The notes beneath the pieces were generated by a model. That model ran no database searches. It was not told the DNA's origin and saw only the letters and a list, made by a program, of their open reading frames with translations. A program made the position numbers and the translations under genes. This document shows, one piece after another, positions 7,632 through 16,479 of a stretch of 34,338 nucleotides of DNA. This DNA comes from SG8-39 sp041558415. Lineage in GTDB: Bacteria > Pseudomonadota > Gammaproteobacteria > Burkholderiales > SG8-39. The stretch's first letter is position 1, and each line of letters starts with the position of its first letter. The DNA lies in assembly GCA_041558415.1 (NCBI GenBank), contig JBFFEY010000030.1, positions 1 to 34,338 of the forward strand. The letters run 5' to 3'.

Positions 7632-8474
7632 ATGCTTGCGACCGAGCCCGTTCACATCGCCGGCTGGCGCGCGGAACTCGCGCTCGGCTTCGAGCACCGC
7701 ATGCAGCGCACGGTGCTGGCGCACCGTCGGCACGATGGCCCGCTGGTGGTGCAGAAACCGCTCTATCCGGAAGGCGACGCGGTCTGCCACGCAATCATCG
7801 TGCATCCGCCGGCGGGCGTGGCCGGCGGCGACGTGCTCGAGTGCGCCGTGCAGCTCGGTGAGGGCGCGCAGGCGCTGCTCACCACGCCCGGCGCCGGCAA
7901 GTGGTACCGCTCGGCTGGCCCCTGGGCGCGCCAGCGGCTGGCGTTCGACGTCGCCGCCGGTGGCTGCCTGGAATGGCTGCCGCAGGAGACGATCCTCTTC
8001 GATGGCGCGCGCGCCGCGCTCGAAACGGAAGTGCGGCTGGCGCCCGGGGCGCGCTACCTCGGCTGGGAAATCCTCTGCCTCGGGCGTACCGGATCGGGCG
8101 AGCGCTTCGCGCACGGCGAATGCAGCCTGCATTCGCGGCTGCGCATCGACGGACGCAGCGTCTGGCTCGAGCGCGGCCGCATCGCGGCGGACGGTCCGCT
8201 GATGCAGGCGCAGGCCGGGCTCGCGGGAAGTACGGTGTGCGGCACGCTGATCGCCACCGGCGCGCCGGTCGACGACGCGCGGCTCGCAGCCTGCCGCGCG
8301 CTTTCGCCGGCGCGCGGCCGGGGCGCCGTCACGCGGCTGCCGGCGCTGCTGGTGGCGCGCTACCTTGGAAACTCGGGCGAGGCGGCGCGCGCGTATTTCG
8401 CCGCGCTCTGGCGCCTGCTGCGCGAACCGTTCGCCGGCCGCGCGGCCGTGGAACCCCGCATCTGGAGGACCTAA
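7632..8474 (+). CDS. ureD: Urease accessory protein UreD (UreH)
   Basis: UreD is the scaffold protein that binds the urease apoenzyme and, with UreF and UreG, delivers nickel to the active site. The 280-residue product shows the family landmarks VVQKPLYPEG, CHAIIVHPPAGVAGGD, LLTTPGAGKWYRS and EWLPQETILFDGA. The ATG at 7632 gives MLATEPVHIAGWRAELALGF, a normal UreD start; an upstream in-frame ATG at 7596 lies inside urtE. The ureA ATG follows the TAA stop with no gap, and the last codons contain the GGAGG ribosome binding site for ureA. Confidence 0.94.
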   Translation: MLATEPVHIAGWRAELALGFEHRMQRTVLAHRRHDGPLVVQKPLYPEGDAVCHAIIVHPPAGVAGGDVLECAVQLGEGAQALLTTPGAGKWYRSAGPWARQRLAFDVAAGGCLEWLPQETILFDGARAALETEVRLAPGARYLGWEILCLGRTGSGERFAHGECSLHSRLRIDGRSVWLERGRIAADGPLMQAQAGLAGSTVCGTLIATGAPVDDARLAACRALSPARGRGAVTRLPALLVARYLGNSGEAARAYFAALWRLLREPFAGRAAVEPRIWRT

Positions 8475-8777
8475 ATGGAGCTTTCACCCCGAGACAAGGA
8501 CAAGCTGCTGGTCTTTACCGCGGCGCTGCTCGCGGAGCGACGCAAGGCAAGGGGGCTGAAGCTGAATTACCCCGAGGCGGTCGCGTTCATCAGCGCCGCC
8601 ATCATGGAAGGCGCGCGCGAAGGACGCAGTGTCGCGGAACTCATGGGCTGGGGCGCGAGGCTCTTGAGTCGTGACGAGGTCATGGACGGCGTGCCGGAGA
8701 TGATCCCGGAAATCCAGGTCGAGGCGACGTTTCCCGACGGCACCAAGCTGGTCACGGTGCACAACCCGATTCCCTGA
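8475..8777 (+). CDS. ureA: Urease subunit gamma UreA
   Basis: The 100-residue gamma subunit of urease is the usual length and begins MELSPRDKDKLLVFTAALLA. It contains the family-typical LNYPEAVAFISAAIMEGARE and the C-terminal EIQVEATFPDGTKLVTVHNP. It assembles with UreB and UreC in a trimer of (alpha beta gamma) units and contributes structure rather than active-site residues. GGAGG at 8464-8468 is 6 bp before the ATG. A 7-bp gap separates it from ureB. Confidence 0.97.
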   Translation: MELSPRDKDKLLVFTAALLAERRKARGLKLNYPEAVAFISAAIMEGAREGRSVAELMGWGARLLSRDEVMDGVPEMIPEIQVEATFPDGTKLVTVHNPIP

Positions 8778-8784
8778 GGGCGCG

Positions 8785-9162
8785 ATGATTCCGGGCGAAA
8801 TCCAGACGGCCGCGGGCGAGCTCGAGCTAAACGCCGGGCGCAAGACGGTGACGCTGGAGGTCACCAACAGCGGCGACCGGCCGGTGCAGGTCGGCTCGCA
8901 CTATCACTTCTTCGAAACCAATGCCGCGCTCAGGTTCGAGCGTGCCAGGGCGCGTGGCTTTCGCCTCAACATCGCCGCCGGCACCGCGGTGCGCTTCGAG
9001 CCCGGACAGACGCGCACCGTGGAGCTGGTCGCGCTCGCCGGGGCGCGCAGCGTCTACGGCTTCAACGCCAAGGTGATGGGAAAGTTAAAGAACAACGATG
9101 CGCTGCAGAGCGACGCTGCGCGTCGCACAGCGGCGCCTCACGCGCAGAAGAAGCGGACTTGA
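8785..9162 (+). CDS. ureB: Urease subunit beta UreB
   Basis: The beta subunit of urease is 125 residues, starting MIPGEIQTAAGELELNAGRK and containing the signature VGSHYHFFETNAAL and the GTAVRFEPGQTRTVELVALA strand region. It is somewhat longer than the common ~100-105 residues because of a charged C-terminal tail (KNNDALQSDAARRTAAPHAQKKRT) that may be disordered. It is structural, packing against UreC. It ends 2 bp before the ureC ATG. Confidence 0.96.
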   Translation: MIPGEIQTAAGELELNAGRKTVTLEVTNSGDRPVQVGSHYHFFETNAALRFERARARGFRLNIAAGTAVRFEPGQTRTVELVALAGARSVYGFNAKVMGKLKNNDALQSDAARRTAAPHAQKKRT

Positions 9163-9164
9163 GC

Positions 9165-10862
<1,698 letters not shown>

Positions 10863-10864
10863 GC

Positions 10865-11383
10865 ATGCTCGAGATCACGACCAAGCTGGACGCGCAGGAC
10901 GGCAGCGCGCCGCAGGCGCGCCTCGTGCTGCCGTTCGAGCGGCGCCAGAAGAGCCGACTGCGCGCGCAGCTCGATTCGGGCGAGGAGGTGGCGGTGAATC
11001 TTCCGCGCGGCGATATGCTGCGCGGCGGCGATCGGCTGGTCGCCTCCGATGGGCGGGTGATCGAAGTGATTGCGCAGCCGGAGGCCGTCGTTCACATCAC
11101 CTGCGCCGAAGCGACCGCGCTCGCGCGTGCCGCCTATCACCTCGGCAACCGTCATGTGCCGGTCGAGGTCGGCGAGGGCTATCTGCGCATCGCAGCCGAT
11201 CACGTGCTCGAGGCGATGCTGCACGGGCTCGGCGCATTGCTCGAGCACCGGCAGGCGCCGTTCGAGCCCGAAGCGGGCGCCTACGGCGGGGGGCATCAGC
11301 ACCCAGGCGAGACGGGCGGCGGCGCGCGCATCCACGAGTTCGGCGCGCACGAACAGCGGGAGGGCCACGCACATGAGCATTGA
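10865..11383 (+). CDS. ureE: Urease accessory nickel-carrier UreE
   Basis: UreE is a dimeric nickel metallochaperone that passes Ni(II) to UreG. The 172-residue product has the N-terminal peptide-binding domain (LPFERRQKSRLRAQLDSGEE), the C-terminal domain with AYHLGNRHVPVE containing the conserved metal-binding His, and a histidine-rich tail (GGGHQHPG, then HEFGAHEQREGHAHEH). Such tails store additional nickel in several bacteria. It overlaps ureF by 11 bp, and a GGGAGGG in its last codons serves as the ureF ribosome binding site. Confidence 0.94.
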   Translation: MLEITTKLDAQDGSAPQARLVLPFERRQKSRLRAQLDSGEEVAVNLPRGDMLRGGDRLVASDGRVIEVIAQPEAVVHITCAEATALARAAYHLGNRHVPVEVGEGYLRIAADHVLEAMLHGLGALLEHRQAPFEPEAGAYGGGHQHPGETGGGARIHEFGAHEQREGHAHEH

Positions 11384-12035
11384 GCTCGCGCGCCTGCTGC
11401 AGATCGCCAGCCCGACGCTGCCGGTCGGCGCATTCAGCTACTCGCAGGGTCTCGAGGCCGCGGTCGAAGCGGGCATCGTGCACGACCGCGAGAGCGCCGA
11501 GCGCTGGATCGGCGAGGTGCTGGCGCTGTCACTTGCACGCATGGAGGCGCCGATCCTCGCGCGTCTGATCGCTGCGTGGCGCACCGGCGATCACGCGGCG
11601 GCGCGAAGCTGGAACGACGAGTTTCTCGCCAGCCGGGAAACGCAGGAACTGCGCGCCGAGACGGCGCAGATGGGCTATTCGCTGCGCACGCTGCTCGCGC
11701 AGCTGGGGGACGCCGCGCCGCTCGAGGCGATCGATGAACCGTCGTTTCCTGCCTGCTTCGCCTACGCTGTCGCCAGCTGGGGCATCGATGCGCACGACGC
11801 GCTGATCGCCTATCTCTGGGCCTGGCTGGAAAACCAGGTGATGGCCGCCGTGAAGGCGGTGCCGCTCGGCCAGACCGACGGCCAGCGCATCCTGCTTGCG
11901 CTCGGTGCGCGGCTCGAGGCGGTGGGGCGCGAGGCAGCGTCGCTCGACGACAAAGGGCTCGGCGCCTACGCGCCGGGCCTGGCGCTGTTTTCCTCCTTTC
12001 ACGAAACCCAGTACAGCAGGTTATTCAGATCATGA
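11373..12035 (+). CDS. ureF: Urease accessory protein UreF
   Basis: UreF joins UreD and UreG in the nickel-insertion complex and controls UreG GTPase activity. The 220-residue product is alpha-helical with the family hallmarks LLQIASPTLPVGAFSYSQGLE (residues 8-28) and, near the C-terminus, the AVPLGQTDGQRILLAL helix. The ATG at 11373 was chosen for the GGGAGGG about 9 bp upstream and for agreement with the normal UreF N-terminus. The stop overlaps the ureG start (ATGA). Confidence 0.95.
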   Translation: MSIELARLLQIASPTLPVGAFSYSQGLEAAVEAGIVHDRESAERWIGEVLALSLARMEAPILARLIAAWRTGDHAAARSWNDEFLASRETQELRAETAQMGYSLRTLLAQLGDAAPLEAIDEPSFPACFAYAVASWGIDAHDALIAYLWAWLENQVMAAVKAVPLGQTDGQRILLALGARLEAVGREAASLDDKGLGAYAPGLALFSSFHETQYSRLFRS

Positions 12036-12655
12036 GCGAAGCTACTCCCCTGCGCGTCGGCATCGGCGGCCCGGTCGGCTCGGGCAAGACGGCGCTCACC
12101 CTGGCGCTGTGCCGGGCGCTGCGCGAGCGCTACCAGCTCGCGGTCGTCACCAACGACATCTACACCGAGGAAGACGCCCAGTTCCTGGTGCGCAACGAGG
12201 CGCTTGCGCCGGAGCGCATCCTCGGCGTGGAAACCGGCGGCTGCCCGCATACGGCGATCCGCGAGGACGCCTCGATCAACCTAGAGGCGGTAGCGCGGCT
12301 CGCGCGCCGCTTTCCCGACCTCGAGCTCGTCGTCATCGAGTCGGGTGGCGACAACCTCGCGGCGACCTTCAGCCCGGAGCTGTCCGATCTGACGCTCTAC
12401 GTGATCGACGTCGCCGCCGGCGAGAAGATTCCGCGCAAGGGCGGTCCGGGCATCACCAAGTCGGATCTGTTGATCATCAACAAGATCGATCTCGCGCCGA
12501 TGGTCGGCGCCTCGCTCGAGGTCATGGCACGCGACGCGCAGAAGATGCGCGGCGCGCGGCCGTTCATTTTTACCCACCTGAAGACGGGCGAGGGGCTCGA
12601 TTCCGTGATCCGATTCATCGAAACCGAGGGCATGTTATGCACCGAGCCGCAGTGA
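12032..12655 (+). CDS. ureG: Urease accessory GTPase UreG
   Basis: UreG is the SIMIBI-class GTPase whose hydrolysis drives nickel delivery to urease. The 207-residue product has the P-loop GPVGSGKT (13-20), the invariant TNDIYTEEDAQFL, the metal-binding Cys-Pro-His in ETGGCPHTAIREDAS, the ESGGDNLAATFSPEL stretch and the base-recognition motif NKIDLAP. The N-terminus lacks the His-rich extension seen in some UreG proteins, consistent with UreE supplying that function here. A small membrane-protein gene starts within its last 19 bp. Confidence 0.97.
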   Translation: MSEATPLRVGIGGPVGSGKTALTLALCRALRERYQLAVVTNDIYTEEDAQFLVRNEALAPERILGVETGGCPHTAIREDASINLEAVARLARRFPDLELVVIESGGDNLAATFSPELSDLTLYVIDVAAGEKIPRKGGPGITKSDLLIINKIDLAPMVGASLEVMARDAQKMRGARPFIFTHLKTGEGLDSVIRFIETEGMLCTEPQ

Positions 12656-12879
12656 TTCTTCTGCTTTTCGCGGAGACCGCTTCCGCGCACCCGAACCATG
12701 ACGGCGGCAGCCCCCTCGCCGCGGACCTGCTGCATCTGCTGGGCGCGCCCGACCACCTCGCCGCGATCCTGCTCCCGCTGGTGGCCGCGGTCGCGCTCGC
12801 CCTCGTCCTGGGCCGCCGTCTGAAGCCGGCACGACGCAGCGGGCAGACGCGTTGCAGGGGCTGCCCCGGGCGCCGCTAG
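12637..12879 (+). CDS. Small membrane protein, HupE/UreJ-like N-terminus
   Basis: This 80-residue reading frame overlaps the end of ureG by 19 bp. It predicts a signal peptide (MHRAAVILLLFAETASA), then AHPNHDGG and a segment DLLHLLGAPDHLAAILLPLVAAVALALVLGR with one membrane helix and a basic tail. The mature start AHPxH plus an H-x5-DHLxA spacing recalls HupE/UreJ nickel permeases often encoded beside urease genes, but those are about 190-200 residues with several helices. It may be a truncated relic, a separate mini-protein family, or chance. It ends on a CTAG shared with the convergent gene. Real-gene status is moderately supported by context and the signal peptide. Confidence 0.5.
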   Translation: MHRAAVILLLFAETASAHPNHDGGSPLAADLLHLLGAPDHLAAILLPLVAAVALALVLGRRLKPARRSGQTRCRGCPGRR

Positions 12880-14486
12880 CCGGGTCCGGGCAGCCACTCG
12901 AAGGTGGCCCGCACGTAGTCCTCGCCGTAGCGCAGCACCTGCACCGCGCGCAGGTAGCGCGAGGGCTCTTCCGTGGTTTCGTAGACGCGGCCCGCCTTCC
13001 AGCCGTCGGCCGGCAACAGCAGATTCCGGCCGTCGGCGCCGTCTGCGCCATCGGCCAGGATGACGGCGCGCACGCTGCCGAAGGCGAACTGGCGCGAGGC
13101 GGCCTCGGACACGGCGCTGTCCTCGCCCTTTTCGCGCACCTCGCGCAGCGACAGCGCGCGCGGCGTGCGGCTGAGGATGGCGATATCGGCATGCGCTTCG
13201 TCGCCTGGCGTGCGGTGCATGCGGCGGATCACGCCCACCCAGCGCGCGCGGTCATCGTCGGGCGTCACGCCGACCACGGCGCCGCACTTCGCCCAGCCGC
13301 CAAGCGCTTGCGCAAACGTCGCGCCGAGCTCGCCGTCGGCGGTTTCGTTCAGCCTCCAGGTTTCGGGCGGCTGCGGCGCGACGTCGTCGGGATCGGCGAG
13401 CGAAAGCCCGCCCGCGTTCTGCTGCGCATCGTTCAGCTGTTTCCAGATCGCCGCGTAGCGATGCACGAGCTGCAGCTTGCCGCTGGCGGGCGCGCGCGCC
13501 GTAGGGAGGTCGGGCGCCTGGTTCTGCCAGAACGCGAGCAGGTGCTGCACGGCGCCAAGCTGGGCGGTGGGCGACAGGTCGTTGCCAAAGACCTTGATGT
13601 CTTGCAGCCTGGCCGTTGCCAGCTGCCTGTGAATCCGCTCGAGTGCGTCGAAAGCCATTCCGGGGCCGAAGTAGCGCGCCGTTTCGCCCGCCGCTTGCGT
13701 CGCTCCCGAGGCGCGGCGCGGTGCTGCGTCGCCCTGCGGCTCGAAGCAGAACGGGTTGTCGGCCACCCCGGGCGGACGCAGCGTCAGGCCTTCTCCGACC
13801 TGCTCGAGGGCACGATCGGCGGCCTCGATCTGCTCGGGCGCCATCATGTCGGGCGCACTCACCTGGAGCATCAGCAGGCGCAGGAATTCCTGCTCGACGG
13901 AGGTGATCTTTTTCGGATCGGCGTCCGCCTTCACGGGACTCGTCGCGCTGCCGATCTCCTCCGCGGCCGCATGCAGCGCATACGCCATGTGCCACAGGCT
14001 GTTGGGCACGCCGGCGTAATGCACCAGGCAGATCTTGGCGAGCACGCGGCAGCTGTGGAGCGCGCGCGTGGCGCAGACCTCGGCGTTGTCCAGCAGTTCG
14101 GCGTCCTCGTAGCTGGCGGCCAGCAGGCGCTTGGCGCAGCGGCCGAGGGCGTGTGTCAGGCGCGCCTCGTACTGGATGAGGGATTTCCAGGTTGCCTCGC
14201 GCGCTGCCTGGTTTTCCTTCGCACTCGTCAGGTATTGGCCGAGCAACGCGGCGACATGCGCGGCGCCTGCGTCCTGCACCTGCGCCAGAATTTCGCCGCG
14301 CGCCTTGGGGTCGGCGCCCGCCGCCTCGCGGGCAGTGGGGTCGAGCCAGCCGCTCAGCTCGTTTAGGGCGATGACCGGATCCGATCCGCGAAGATCCGGC
14401 AGCTCGGTACCCGCCGCAGCCGGCGCGGCTTCGGGCGCGGCCGGACCGCCGACGCGCTTTTTGACCCAATCCAGTACATCGATCAT
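12876..14486 (-). CDS. Conserved hypothetical protein, unrecognised function
   Basis: I do not recognise this 536-residue protein with certainty. No signal peptide or membrane segment is evident. Residues about 30-200 look helical, with alternating Ala/Leu/Glu and segments such as DPVIALNELSGWLD and RLTHALGRCAKRLLAA; the C-terminal part (about 400-530), with GAVVGVTPDDDRARWVGVIR, looks like beta strands and might be a PilZ-like or other barrel. The general plan resembles hypothetical proteins common in betaproteobacteria. The ATG at 14486 is preferred because GGGAGG stands just upstream and MIDVLDWVKKRVG looks like a natural start. It converges on the small protein after ureG and shares a CTAG stop with it. 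Confidence 0.75.
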   Translation of the reverse strand: MIDVLDWVKKRVGGPAAPEAAPAAAGTELPDLRGSDPVIALNELSGWLDPTAREAAGADPKARGEILAQVQDAGAAHVAALLGQYLTSAKENQAAREATWKSLIQYEARLTHALGRCAKRLLAASYEDAELLDNAEVCATRALHSCRVLAKICLVHYAGVPNSLWHMAYALHAAAEEIGSATSPVKADADPKKITSVEQEFLRLLMLQVSAPDMMAPEQIEAADRALEQVGEGLTLRPPGVADNPFCFEPQGDAAPRRASGATQAAGETARYFGPGMAFDALERIHRQLATARLQDIKVFGNDLSPTAQLGAVQHLLAFWQNQAPDLPTARAPASGKLQLVHRYAAIWKQLNDAQQNAGGLSLADPDDVAPQPPETWRLNETADGELGATFAQALGGWAKCGAVVGVTPDDDRARWVGVIRRMHRTPGDEAHADIAILSRTPRALSLREVREKGEDSAVSEAASRQFAFGSVRAVILADGADGADGRNLLLPADGWKAGRVYETTEEPSRYLRAVQVLRYGEDYVRATFEWLPGPG

Positions 14487-14791
14487 GGGCGCCTCCCGCC
14501 ACATCCCGACCGCGCCGTCTTGGCGCAGGTCCGTCTGCGACTGCACCGAATCGCGGTGCCAGTGTACGCCGCTACGGCTTCGCCGGCGAGGAACGCCGGG
14601 GCAGAGGACAGGCGGCGCCCCCGAACGTTAAAAACCTTTGTGTCGCGGTCGCGCCGCACCGCTGATCGCCTCAGGGGCGCCGCCCATCCGGAACGCAGGT
14701 CAGAGTCTGTCGCCACGCGGAGTCATTCCTCGCGCCATTGAGGCCGCGGCGTGAAGCTGGATGCGAGCGGTTCATTCTGGAGGGCCACGCC
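14487..14791. other. Divergent intergenic region, no gene found
   Basis: This 305-bp gap separates two divergent genes. It holds ribosome binding sites for both (GGGAGG on the minus strand near 14490-14500, TGGAGGG at 14778-14784 on the plus strand), a 6-bp stem-loop (ccggcg 14583-14588 with cgccgg 14594-14599) and a short AT-richer patch around 14626-14641 that could contain a -10 element. No small gene or known RNA was recognised. Confidence 0.5.
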
Positions 14792-15376
14792 ATGAAAAAC
14801 GCTCTTGTTGCCTGTCTGCTGTCTTTTGTCGCCTGCGCGGCGCATGCGCTGGACCTCGACAGACCGATGGTGCTTGTCGCGGCACCGGATCTGCGGGGGC
14901 CATACAGCCATACGACACTGCTGGTCGTACCGCTGGACGGCCAGCATTTCGGCTTCATCCTCAATCGCGCTACCGATGTAACGCTCGGCACCTTGTTTCC
15001 CGACCACGCACCGTCGGGGAACGTCATCGACCCGGTCTATCTCGGAGGGCCAGAGCACGCCAACGAGGTGTTCGCCGTCGTACCGCGCAATCCTGGTGAA
15101 CCCTCGCTGCGGCTTTTCGGCGACGTGTTTCTGACGGCGCACGCACCCATGGTGGACCAGATCATCGAGCAGACGCCGAACGAAGCGCGCTATTTCGTCG
15201 GATTCGTCGCCTGGCAGCCCGGCGAGCTCGCTGCCGAGCTAGAAGCCGGCTATTGGTACCTGTCCGACCCCGACCCCGCGCTGGTGTTCAGCAAAGACAC
15301 TGAGCGCATGTGGGAGTCGCAGATGAAGCGGCTCGGCAAGCGGCTCGTGCCGCGCAAAGGGCTGCGCGAGGCTTGA
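14792..15376 (+). CDS. AlgH/YqgE-family protein with signal peptide
   Basis: The 194-residue product matches the YqgE/AlgH (UPF0301, DUF179) fold in GPYSHTTLLVVPLDGQHFGFILNRAT, YLGGPEHANEVFAVV and the C-terminal FVGFVAWQPGELAAELEAG. The molecular role of this family is unclear; AlgH has been linked to alginate regulation in Pseudomonas. Unusually, the domain is preceded by a clear signal peptide (MKNALVACLLSFVACAAHA), whereas ordinary AlgH proteins are cytoplasmic. The ATG at 14792 has TGGAGGG about 8 bp upstream. A second, conventional AlgH may exist elsewhere in the genome. It converges with the alcohol dehydrogenase gene across 30 bp. Confidence 0.85.
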   Translation: MKNALVACLLSFVACAAHALDLDRPMVLVAAPDLRGPYSHTTLLVVPLDGQHFGFILNRATDVTLGTLFPDHAPSGNVIDPVYLGGPEHANEVFAVVPRNPGEPSLRLFGDVFLTAHAPMVDQIIEQTPNEARYFVGFVAWQPGELAAELEAGYWYLSDPDPALVFSKDTERMWESQMKRLGKRLVPRKGLREA

Positions 15377-15406
15377 CGCGACCGCGGCCCGCGTATGCTG
15401 CCGTCG

Positions 15407-16468
15407 CTAGACGGTCTCGAAATCGAGCACCACGCGGCCGAGGATCTTGCCGGCCTTGAGCTCGTCTAGCGTGCGGTTGACCTCGTCGGCGGGACGCGTC
15501 TCGATCGGCGTCGGCTTGAGCTTCTTCTTCTTCGCCAGCGCGACGACTTCCTTCAGCTCCTGCAGGTTGCCCACGTAGGAGCCGACGATGCCGACCGCGC
15601 GCTGCGCGATCGGGGGCAGCGACACGGTGATCTCCCCGCCGAACAGGCCGCATAGCACGTAGCGTCCACCCTTGCGCAGCGCCGGGTAGGCGACGTTGAA
15701 GGTCGGCGGCATGCCGACGAAGTCGATGGCGCCGGCGAGATTGCCCTTGGCGAGCGCAGCGAGCTTCTGCGCCGCATCCGGCGCGCGGGTGTCGAGTACC
15801 AGCTTGGCGCCCAGCGCGCGCGCCGCGGCGAGCTTCGATTCGTCGACGTCGCAGGCGATGATGTTGCGGATGCCTTTGGCGCGCAGGATCGAAATGCCGA
15901 CCATGCCGAGGCCGCCGCAGCCCATGACCGCGACCCAGTCGCGCGGCATCAATTCGGGGAGCTTGGCAATCGCGCTGTAGGCGGTGAGGCCGGAGCAGGC
16001 CAGCGTCGCGGCGAAGGCCTCGTCGACGCCGCTCGCGTCGACCAGATAGCGCGGATGCGGGATGACGAGGTGCGTGCCGTAGCCGCCGCGCGTATATACG
16101 CCGAGGAACTTCTGCGACAGGCAGTAGTTGTCCTGGCCTTCCTTGCAGACCTGGCACTTGCCGCAGCCGATCCAGGGAAAGACGATGCGCTTCTGGCCGA
16201 CCTTGACGCCCCTGGCGCGCGGTCCGATGGCCTCGACGACGCCGAAGGGCTCGTGCCCCATGGTGAACGGCGGCACGCAGCCGCGGTCCTTGACGTAGAA
16301 ACGCTTGCCGCCGCCGAGGTCGAAGTAGCCGTCCCAGATGTGCAGGTCCGAGTGGCACACCCCCGAGCGCGTGACGCGCACCAGCACCTCGCTGCCCTTC
16401 GGCTTCGGCGTGTCCTTCAGCACCTTCTGCAGCGGCCTGCCATGCTCCAAGACGTCCCAGCTCAGCAT
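15407..16468 (-). CDS. Zinc-dependent alcohol dehydrogenase (MDR family)
   Basis: A 353-residue medium-chain zinc dehydrogenase that should oxidise an alcohol or reduce an aldehyde with NAD(P). Catalytic zinc ligands are Cys38 (GVCHSD), His72 with Glu73 (MGHEP) and Cys158 (LACSGLTAYS). The structural zinc is bound by Cys102, Cys105, Cys108 and Cys116. The nucleotide-binding loop is GCGGLG (183-188), and DVDES after the second strand ends in Asp, favouring NAD. Two in-frame ATGs lie close together: GAGGAGG abuts the one at 16474 with no spacing, so the one at 16468, 6 bp further, is preferred. It starts 11 bp after the sulfhydrylase stop, so the two genes are likely co-transcribed. The substrate is unknown. 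Confidence 0.92.
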   Translation of the reverse strand: MLSWDVLEHGRPLQKVLKDTPKPKGSEVLVRVTRSGVCHSDLHIWDGYFDLGGGKRFYVKDRGCVPPFTMGHEPFGVVEAIGPRARGVKVGQKRIVFPWIGCGKCQVCKEGQDNYCLSQKFLGVYTRGGYGTHLVIPHPRYLVDASGVDEAFAATLACSGLTAYSAIAKLPELMPRDWVAVMGCGGLGMVGISILRAKGIRNIIACDVDESKLAAARALGAKLVLDTRAPDAAQKLAALAKGNLAGAIDFVGMPPTFNVAYPALRKGGRYVLCGLFGGEITVSLPPIAQRAVGIVGSYVGNLQELKEVVALAKKKKLKPTPIETRPADEVNRTLDELKAGKILGRVVLDFETV

Positions 16469-16479
16469 CTCCATCCTCC

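Noticed and set aside
15407..15410. A third CTAG at a gene end as another shared stop
   Set aside because: It is the stop of the alcohol dehydrogenase only; the convergent AlgH-like gene stops 30 bp away with TGA.
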